This document shows positions 1 through 5,464 of a stretch of DNA of 5,464 nucleotides, piece after piece (position 1 is the first letter of the stretch; each line of letters opens with the position of its first letter). The notes under the pieces were generated by a model. The model saw nothing but the letters and a program-made list of their open reading frames with translations, was not told the origin of the DNA and searched no databases. Source of the DNA: Bacteroides sp. GTDB lineage: Bacteria; Bacteroidota; Bacteroidia; Bacteroidales; Bacteroidaceae. Both the position numbers and the translations under genes were made by a program. The stretch is taken from contig DXOJ01000834.1 in NCBI GenBank assembly GCA_019412865.1, positions 1 to 5,464 on the forward strand, read 5' to 3'.

Positions 1-42
1 AGTAAACAGATGAAAAAAAGAACAATTCTCAAAGAAAATTGA
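1..42 (+). other. possible 3' tail of an upstream gene
   Basis: Frame 1 is open from the first base and ends at TGA (40-42), encoding SKQMKKRTILKEN. The other two forward frames close almost at once (TGA at 11-13 in frame 2, TAA at 3-5 in frame 3), so any gene entering from the left on this strand and reaching this point must use frame 1. The peptide is lysine-rich and matches no C-terminus I recognise; it does not look like a SusD ending. It may equally be non-coding leader, because 13 codons prove nothing. If real, it would end 47 bases before the lipoprotein gene. Confidence 0.2.
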
Positions 43-69
43 AGGGTGTGTGAATATGCAGTTATTTTG
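39..69 (+). promoter_or_regulatory. weak candidate Bacteroides-type promoter
   Basis: The Bacteroides primary sigma factor recognises a -33 TTTG-like box and a -7 box of the form TAnnTTTG. Here TTG (39-41) lies 20 bases before TTATTTTG (62-69), which matches the -7 box except for its second base. A start of transcription shortly after 70 would leave a leader of only about 15 bases before the ATG at 90. The match is partial in very A/T-rich DNA where such strings arise by chance, and the true promoter may lie left of the window. Confidence 0.2.
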
Positions 70-89
70 TATTAATTAAAATTTAATTT
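70..89 (+). promoter_or_regulatory. A/T-rich translation leader without Shine-Dalgarno
   Basis: The 20 bases before the lipoprotein start are all A or T, including the palindrome TTAATTAA (72-79), and contain no GGAG-like ribosome site. Bacteroides genes commonly start translation from unstructured A/T-rich leaders rather than from strong Shine-Dalgarno pairing, so this agrees with the ATG at 90. It also means the start cannot be settled by a ribosome site; the basic signal-peptide n-region encoded just after 90 decides it. Confidence 0.4.
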
Positions 90-1589
90 ATGAATAAACA
101 TTTATTTTCGCGTAGAAAGATGTATGGTCTGTCCTTTGTGGCTGCTATACTGCTTTTTAGTGGTTGTACTATAGGGTATAACGAAGATGCAACTTGGACC
201 TCCAACGTGAGAAATGCGCAACTGGAATCTCCTACGGAGGTAATAGTGGCTAATAATAACGATGGAACAGCCACAATCAGATGGAAGGTAGTGGAAGGTG
301 CCGGTGGATATGAAGTATCATTTTATAATGTAGATGATCCGGAACAGAGAGTACCGGTTGGAGAAGAAAACGAATTTATAGACGGGTGTAGTGTAACGCG
401 TAATATTGGTGACGACACAAAGTATCTGGCGTGTGTCAGAGCTTTGGGCAGTACTCAGTTAAACAATACGGAAGCAAAAGTTCCGGCTGAAAAAGATTTC
501 ACCACATTGATCGAAACAACGGGAACAATTCCTGTAGGTACGGACATTGCTGAATATTTCAAAACAAATCCTCTACCGGATTCGGCTACGGAACTTGCTT
601 ATGACTTAGTTGCCGGTGGTACATATACAATGAATGATGTTGTTGATTTCGGAGCTCATTCAGTTACTTTCCGTGGCGATAAAGTTAGCCATCCGAAAGT
701 AACTTTTGGAGAATCTGCCAGATTTGTTACTTGTGCAGGCTTGAAAATCAAATTTATTGATTTCGATTGTAATGCGGCATCAAGTGGCTCTTCCAGTAAC
801 TCTTTTATTTTGCTTAGCAATGATCCAAGCGGAGCCGGTCTGACAGCATCAACTCCCGGTCAGTTTGTGATTACAGATCCTATTATGATTCAGTCTTGTG
901 AGGTCAGAGGAATTAACAGACACTTGATTTACTGCAACAGTACCTCATATTGTGTGAAACAGTTCACTGTAAATGATTGTATTCTTGGTTTTAACCAATC
1001 TAATATTATTATTCACATGAATTCGTCTAATGCATTCATAGCACATATGATGTTCCAAAACAGCACTCTTTACAGTACTGTACAATCTAACCAACGCTTC
1101 ATACATTTCAGTTCACGTGGTCCGCATTGGTTTATTAATCAGACAAGCGGTAGCGACATTTATGGCCTTAGTACCATGTATAATGGTGTATCGTATCGAG
1201 GTGGTGTAAATATTCAGAATTGTACATTCTATAACATAGCCTACACAGGTCAGATGGCTAACTATGGTGGAATACTTCAGAATACTACCTATATGAGTAT
1301 TACAAATAATATTTTTGTAAACACGGGTAACAATGAACTTATCAGGCGAATCACGAATAATAACAACAGTATTCCGAAACTCGTTAACAGGAACTCTGGT
1401 TGGTATGGAGATTCGTATACTACTGATGCCGGAATGAGTTATGACGCAAATCCTATTATAACTAATCCGAACTTGACCGATCCTACCAATGCTGTCGAAA
1501 CGGAAAGAGACTCTACCCCTCGCGGAGCTGAACATCTGTCTGCCCGTATAGGCGACCCGCGCTGGCTTCCCGGAGGAGATGAAGAATAA
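90..1589 (+). CDS. Fn3-like / DUF4957-DUF5123-type beta-helix lipoprotein of a PUL
   Basis: This is a complete 499-residue lipoprotein. A basic n-region (KH, RRK), a hydrophobic stretch (residues 12-23) and the lipobox FSGC give a lipidated Cys26. The start at 90 is preferred over Met11 (base 120) because only the longer form has the basic n-region. Residues about 46-135 read as a fibronectin-III-like sandwich (SPTEVIVANNNDGTATIRW, then GGYEVSFY). From about 165 to the end the protein has repeated beta-helix coils: GLKIKFIDFDC (218), IMIQSCEV (265), FTVNDCIL (292), MMFQNSTLY (320), VNIQNCTFY (373) and MSITNNIFV (402). It ends with IGDPRWLP, a C-terminal signature I associate with DUF5123 proteins. 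That family pairs with SusC/SusD in PULs, often pectin-related ones. The role is unproven: a surface glycan-binding protein is most likely, and a lyase-like enzyme is possible because pectate lyases and chondroitinase B share this fold. I cannot identify a catalytic set. No frameshift is visible. Confidence 0.85.
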   Translation: MNKHLFSRRKMYGLSFVAAILLFSGCTIGYNEDATWTSNVRNAQLESPTEVIVANNNDGTATIRWKVVEGAGGYEVSFYNVDDPEQRVPVGEENEFIDGCSVTRNIGDDTKYLACVRALGSTQLNNTEAKVPAEKDFTTLIETTGTIPVGTDIAEYFKTNPLPDSATELAYDLVAGGTYTMNDVVDFGAHSVTFRGDKVSHPKVTFGESARFVTCAGLKIKFIDFDCNAASSGSSSNSFILLSNDPSGAGLTASTPGQFVITDPIMIQSCEVRGINRHLIYCNSTSYCVKQFTVNDCILGFNQSNIIIHMNSSNAFIAHMMFQNSTLYSTVQSNQRFIHFSSRGPHWFINQTSGSDIYGLSTMYNGVSYRGGVNIQNCTFYNIAYTGQMANYGGILQNTTYMSITNNIFVNTGNNELIRRITNNNNSIPKLVNRNSGWYGDSYTTDAGMSYDANPIITNPNLTDPTNAVETERDSTPRGAEHLSARIGDPRWLPGGDEE

Positions 1590-1617
1590 ATAATGTATAA
1601 AATAAAAATAAGATACT
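1590..1617 (+). other. 28-base lipoprotein-susC spacer, no terminator
   Basis: The spacer is almost entirely A and T and has no inverted repeat able to form a stable hairpin, so transcription probably continues into the susC-like gene. The only ribosome-site candidate is the purine-rich AAAATAAGA ending five bases before the ATG, which is weak but usual for this phylum. Confidence 0.5.
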
Positions 1618-4600
1618 ATGAGTAGAAAATATATCATATTTAATTTATGTCTGGTTTTCTTGCTGGCATTTACTCTGTCTGCCTACGCCCAGAATACACG
1701 GACAGTAACCGGCACAGTAGTGGATGACTTGGGAGAACCGATCATTGGTGCTGCAATCAAGGTAGTGGACTCACCGGTCGGTACGGTAACAGACATCGAC
1801 GGTAAATTCAGTCTTTCCGTTCAGGAAGGCTCCAAACTGTCTGTTTCATTTATCGGATACATCACTCAGACGATAACAAATCTGAATAATCCGAAGATTG
1901 TTCTGCTGGAAGATGTTGCTAAACTGGACGAGGTAGTGGTAGTAGGTTATGGAACACAGAAAATGAAAAACATAACAGGTGCCATTGAAACTCTTTCTAC
2001 GGATGAGATCAAGGACCTTTCGGTAGGTAACCTGGGAGATGCTTTGAGCGGAATGATGAGCGGTTTGCATGTAAGTTCGGGCGGTGGCCGTCCGGGTAGT
2101 ACACCGAGTTTGCAGATTCGTCAAAGTAGTATCAATACAAGTGTTACTCCTTCTTCCACACGCGGTGGAGATGCTGATCCGAGTCCGTTGTATGTAATTG
2201 ATGAGTTCATTTCTACAGAAGAAGCGTTCAATAATCTGGACGTGAGCGAAGTAGAAAGTATCACTGTGCTGAAAGATGCTTCGGCAGCTGTATACGGAGC
2301 CCGTGCGGCTTACGGTGTAGTATTGGTGAAAACAAAACGTGGTAAAGTAGGCACACCTGCTATTTCTTACAACGGACAGTTTGGTTTCACTGATGCACTG
2401 AAACTTCCTAAGATGTTGGGTGCTTACGATTATGGACGTATTTATAATGCGGCTCGTGCAGCCGGTACTTCTACCGGAGATTCGGAGTCGGACAATTTGA
2501 GAACGCAATATTTCCAGGCTGACGAGTTGGACGCAATGAGAGGCTTGAACTATGATTTGATAGATAAGGAATGGAGTGCAGCGTGGACTCAACGCCATAG
2601 TCTGAATATCAGTGGTGGTACGGACAAAGCTACTTACTTTGCAGGGGCTTCTTATTTTAGCCAGGAAGGTAATATGGGACGTCTGGATTACGACCGTTGG
2701 AACTTCCGTGGCGGCGTGAATGCCAATGTAGGCAAATGGACAAAAGCCTCGTTCCAGATATCAGGTGATATGGGCGAACAGAATAATGCTCGCAATGGTA
2801 TAAGCGGTGGCGGAACCGATGCTGACTTCAATTCATTGATGACTCACTTGCCTTTTGTACCCGATTATATGGGTGGTCTTCCTGTTGTTTATACAGGTAT
2901 GCAGAATGCATCTTCCGGTTTAACCGCCGTTCAATTGTACAATTACAGAGCTGTTCAGAACTCTCCGGATAATACTGAGAATCAGACTAACAATATGTCT
3001 ATCAACGGTTCATTGGAACATGATTTCGGTTGGTTTAAGTGGACGAAGGGATTGAAGCTGAAAGCTTCTTATTCTAGAAATATCGTAAATGGCAAAAGCA
3101 ATAACATCGGTACTAAAATAAATGTGTACAGATTGCTGAACCGTGGTGGTAGTGGCGGTCATCTTTATACAGGTGATGACATTGATCTTGACGAAAGCAA
3201 TTTTGGTACGTTTACTTTGGATAACGGTAACTTGCTGACTCGTACGATGAATAAGACGGATAGCTATCAGATGAACTTAACCCTTAGCTATGCACGCCAA
3301 TTCGGTCTGCACAACATAAGCGGTTTGTTCTCTATCGAAAAGGCTGAATCGGAATATGAATATGTAACAGGTAATATTACCGATCCTTTCAGCTTTAGTG
3401 ACGGACAGTCCAATTCAACAGCTACCGGTGCTACGCAAACGACTACTTTCAGCCGTACGGAATCGGGTATGCTTTCTTATATCGGTCGTTTGAATTATTC
3501 GTATGCAGACAAATACTTGTTTGAGTTCCTGCTTCGTTCGGATGCTTCTACTAAGTTTGCTCCTGAAAATTACTGGGGTATGTTTCCTTCCTGGTCAGCA
3601 GGGTGGGTTATGTCAGAAGAGAGCTGGTTTAATAAAGAAAAACTGGGTATTGATTTCTTGAAAATCCGTGGTTCATTCGGTATCTTGGGACGTGACAATA
3701 TACAACCTTGGCTGTGGACGCAACTTTATAGCCGCAATGCAGATAAGGGACCGATATTCGGAACTTCCAGTACTACATCCAGCGGTGCATCATTCCAAAT
3801 GCCTCAGAGAGGTGTGAACAGAGATGTTCATTGGGATAAGACTTACAAAACCAATTTGGGTATTGACGTCAGGATGTTAGATAGCAGATTAGGTGTTACA
3901 TTGGATGCGTACTATGATATGGGACGTGAGCTGTTTACAACTTTCACTGGTACCTCTTTCTATCCTACAACTGTGGGTACGCAGGCTACTCCCGAGAACT
4001 TCGGAGAAGTTGATACATACGGTGTGGAATTGACTCTTAATTGGAAAGATAAAATCGGCAAAGATTTCTCTTATTGGGTGAAACTGACTACCGGTTATAG
4101 TGATAATAAGATAAAGGAAGGAGCCTTCCAGGCCACTCCGGGTTTTGACGACATTGTTCGTGGTGAACGTTCCGACCGTGGTGTATGGGGGTATGAATGT
4201 CTCGGTATGTTCCGCAGCTATCAGGAGATTGATGAATATTTCGCAACCCATAACATTACTTCATACCTGGGTAACTCTAAAGAGAATATTCACCCGGGAA
4301 CATTGATTTATCGCGACGTACGCGGACAGCGCAATGCGGATGGAAGCTATGGCGAAATAGACGGTGTGATTGACCAGAATGACTATGTGAAGATTTCCCA
4401 TCGTGCCAGCAATCCGTACGGAATGACAATGAACTTCGGTGCTTCCTATAAGAACTTCTCATTTAGTGCACAGTTTGGGGCAAGCTGGGGCGCATATGCT
4501 CTGATGCAGACAAATTTACGCCAGGAAAGCTACAGTAATCTGGAGTACAAAAATGTATCGGCTATATGGAAAGATATGTACGTGTATGAAGACGTGTTAG

Positions 4601-4926
4601 ATGCCAATGGAAATGTGACGGCAGCAATGAATCGGAATGCAAAATATCCGAATCTGAAATATAGTGCCATCAACGGTCAGGCTTCTACCTTCTGGAAAGT
4701 GAGTGCAGCCAGCATCAGATTGCGTAATCTGACAGTTGCCTACAGCCTTCCGAAAGAATGGATGAAACCGCTGGGTATCAGCAGTTGTCGCCTTAACCTT
4801 ACTTGCCAGAATCTATTGAGTTTCTACAATCCTTATGATGGTGGTGTATGGGACACATGGGCAGGCACTTATGGAAATTATCCTAACTTGCGTAAATTCA
4901 CTTTAGGTGTTAATGTTTCATTCTAA
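1618..4926 (+). CDS. SusC/RagA-family TonB-dependent outer-membrane transporter
   Basis: This complete 1102-residue protein is the import channel of a SusCD pair, moving oligosaccharides across the outer membrane with energy from TonB-ExbBD. A signal peptide covers residues 1-24 with cleavage expected after AYA (Gln25 next). A carboxypeptidase-D regulatory-like beta-sandwich follows at about 29-98 (VTGTVVDDLGEPIIGAAI, TDIDGKFSLSV, SFIGY). Next come the SusC-type segment DEVVVVGYG (104-112) and the plug domain to about 243, with LYVID (191-195) and VLKDASAAVYGARAAYGVV (217-235). The remainder is the 22-strand barrel; typical pieces are SLNISGGTDKATYFAGASY (328-346) and the last strand FTLGVNVSF with terminal Phe. 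There is no STN domain before the regulatory-like domain, so this is not the type that signals to an anti-sigma factor. Length is normal for the family. The plug has QIRQ and VIDE where IRG and VIDG are usual. Substrate cannot be read from the sequence; a pectic glycan is a context-based guess. Confidence 0.97.
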   Translation: MSRKYIIFNLCLVFLLAFTLSAYAQNTRTVTGTVVDDLGEPIIGAAIKVVDSPVGTVTDIDGKFSLSVQEGSKLSVSFIGYITQTITNLNNPKIVLLEDVAKLDEVVVVGYGTQKMKNITGAIETLSTDEIKDLSVGNLGDALSGMMSGLHVSSGGGRPGSTPSLQIRQSSINTSVTPSSTRGGDADPSPLYVIDEFISTEEAFNNLDVSEVESITVLKDASAAVYGARAAYGVVLVKTKRGKVGTPAISYNGQFGFTDALKLPKMLGAYDYGRIYNAARAAGTSTGDSESDNLRTQYFQADELDAMRGLNYDLIDKEWSAAWTQRHSLNISGGTDKATYFAGASYFSQEGNMGRLDYDRWNFRGGVNANVGKWTKASFQISGDMGEQNNARNGISGGGTDADFNSLMTHLPFVPDYMGGLPVVYTGMQNASSGLTAVQLYNYRAVQNSPDNTENQTNNMSINGSLEHDFGWFKWTKGLKLKASYSRNIVNGKSNNIGTKINVYRLLNRGGSGGHLYTGDDIDLDESNFGTFTLDNGNLLTRTMNKTDSYQMNLTLSYARQFGLHNISGLFSIEKAESEYEYVTGNITDPFSFSDGQSNSTATGATQTTTFSRTESGMLSYIGRLNYSYADKYLFEFLLRSDASTKFAPENYWGMFPSWSAGWVMSEESWFNKEKLGIDFLKIRGSFGILGRDNIQPWLWTQLYSRNADKGPIFGTSSTTSSGASFQMPQRGVNRDVHWDKTYKTNLGIDVRMLDSRLGVTLDAYYDMGRELFTTFTGTSFYPTTVGTQATPENFGEVDTYGVELTLNWKDKIGKDFSYWVKLTTGYSDNKIKEGAFQATPGFDDIVRGERSDRGVWGYECLGMFRSYQEIDEYFATHNITSYLGNSKENIHPGTLIYRDVRGQRNADGSYGEIDGVIDQNDYVKISHRASNPYGMTMNFGASYKNFSFSAQFGASWGAYALMQTNLRQESYSNLEYKNVSAIWKDMYVYEDVLDANGNVTAAMNRNAKYPNLKYSAINGQASTFWKVSAASIRLRNLTVAYSLPKEWMKPLGISSCRLNLTCQNLLSFYNPYDGGVWDTWAGTYGNYPNLRKFTLGVNVSF

Positions 4927-4940
4927 TATTAAAGAAGATT
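4927..4940 (+). other. 14-base susC-susD spacer with weak ribosome site
   Basis: Only 14 bases separate the susC-like stop from the next ATG, and no terminator fits in them. The purine-rich AAAGAAG (4931-4937) lies three bases before the ATG and may help ribosome binding. The tight spacing supports co-transcription and matched synthesis of the two partners. Confidence 0.55.
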
Positions 4941-5464
4941 ATGAAAGAAAAAAGAAATATATATTGTTTGAAGGCATTGGCGGTAGCAGCAGCCATCTGT
5001 TTTACCGGATGCAGCGATGACTTTCTGAAAGACAAGAAGGTATATGGAAGTTACGACTCTTCAGTTGTATATGAAAATTATGAAACAGCCAGAAGCCGTG
5101 TCGATTATTTGTATCAGTGTTTGTTGCCCAGCGCAACCGGAGGCTCTAATGCCCTGACTGATGTAGTCAGTGCCGGAGTAGACGATGACTTTTCTAAATG
5201 TACGGAAGAATATGGAGGTTATTCTGTATTCAATAATCCATCGGAAATTCTTACCATACAGACTGTTCCCGACTATTTTTATGTTATCAACGGTGAAACA
5301 AGTCCTTGGGGGCGTATCCGCGAATGCAATGACGTAATAGAAGGCGTAACGGGCAGCGAGACTCTTTCTAAGGAAGAGAAAGAACAGTTGCTCGGTCAGG
5401 CTTACTTTTTCCGTGCATGGCGTTATTATCTGTTAGTGAAAATGTATGGTGGTGTGCCTATCGT
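4941..5464 (+). CDS. SusD/RagB-family glycan-binding lipoprotein, 3' end cut by window
   Basis: The first 174 codons and two bases of the next are present; the gene runs off the right edge, and family members are usually about 500-650 residues, so roughly two thirds is missing. SusD proteins form the lid over the SusC barrel and bind the glycan at the cell surface. A signal peptide (KEKR n-region, hydrophobic ALAVAAAICF) ends in the lipobox FTGC with lipidated Cys24. It is followed at once by SDDF, which resembles the acidic lipoprotein export signal that sends Bacteroidota lipoproteins to the surface. The N-terminal helices show WGRIRECNDVIEG (123-135) and the hallmark segment GQAYFFRAWRYYLLVKMYGG (152-171) followed by VPI, the conserved TPR-like helix of SusD. 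Ligand-contact residues lie mostly beyond the window. The ATG is supported by the 14-base spacing and the complete signal peptide. Confidence 0.95.
   Translation, partial: MKEKRNIYCLKALAVAAAICFTGCSDDFLKDKKVYGSYDSSVVYENYETARSRVDYLYQCLLPSATGGSNALTDVVSAGVDDDFSKCTEEYGGYSVFNNPSEILTIQTVPDYFYVINGETSPWGRIRECNDVIEGVTGSETLSKEEKEQLLGQAYFFRAWRYYLLVKMYGGVPI

Noticed and set aside
23..41. CAATT...AATTG inverted repeat as a possible terminator of an upstream gene
   Set aside because: The stem is A/T-rich with a mismatch and is followed by GAAGGGTGTGTG rather than a T run, so it does not look like an intrinsic terminator.
83..274. 63-residue minus-strand open frame over the lipoprotein signal-peptide region
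   Set aside because: It is opposite a clear signal peptide and lipobox, and its product shows no feature of its own.
1593..1625. 10-codon ORF (MYKIKIRYYE) overlapping the susC start out of frame
   Set aside because: It begins in an A/T-rich spacer with no ribosome site and has the composition of the spacer itself; a chance ORF is the simpler reading, though translational coupling cannot be excluded.
1113..1637. 174-residue open frame on the minus strand opposite the lipoprotein 3' end
   Set aside because: Its product is low-complexity and rich in Ile, Tyr, Arg and Ser with no recognisable domain, and it lies fully against the convincing beta-helix coding sequence. It is an antisense shadow.
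1846..2598. 250-residue open frame on the minus strand inside the susC-like gene
   Set aside because: It overlaps the most conserved regulatory-like and plug regions of SusC; its translation is rich in Arg, Ser, Thr and Cys with no domain. Long antisense frames are common opposite such genes.
3889..4251. 120-residue minus-strand open frame inside the barrel region
   Set aside because: No domain, signal or ribosome site, and the plus-strand barrel reading is continuous across it.
1..5464. Search for an undescribed system: CRISPR, phage, retron, toxin-antitoxin, insertion sequence, RNA gene
   Set aside because: No direct repeat array, transposase, reverse transcriptase, integrase, terminal inverted repeats or structured RNA is visible. 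Three co-directional PUL genes account for about 97 percent of the window.

Overview
The window looks like part of a polysaccharide utilization locus (PUL) from a gut-type Bacteroidota, most likely Bacteroides or a close relative. The reasons are a SusC-type TonB-dependent transporter followed 14 bases later by a SusD-type lipoprotein, very A/T-rich spacers with weak or absent Shine-Dalgarno sites, and typical Bacteroides lipoprotein and SusC signatures. The genus is inferred from style, not from a marker gene.

Layout, all on the + strand: positions 1-89 hold a short open tail (ending in TGA at 40-42) and an A/T-rich leader. Positions 90-1589 encode a 499-residue lipoprotein with an N-terminal fibronectin-III-like domain and a C-terminal right-handed parallel beta-helix of the DUF4957/DUF5123 type. 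Positions 1618-4926 encode a complete 1102-residue SusC-like outer-membrane transporter. From 4941 to the window end there is a SusD-like lipoprotein, of which the first 174 codons are present.

The spacers are 28 and 14 bases and contain no terminator-like hairpin, so the three genes probably form one transcript. The expected division of labour is that SusD and SusC form the surface 'pedal-bin' complex that captures an oligosaccharide and imports it with TonB energy. The beta-helix lipoprotein would be an accessory glycan-binding or lyase-like partner. DUF4957/DUF5123-type proteins are, from general knowledge, often found in pectin-type PULs, so a pectic glycan is the best guess for the substrate. 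No enzyme or regulator is in the window to confirm it.

I see no phage, CRISPR, insertion sequence, toxin-antitoxin, RNA gene or other unusual system here. The more interesting points are the beta-helix lipoprotein placed ahead of susC, its non-canonical surface-export signal, and a variant plug-domain signature in the SusC protein.
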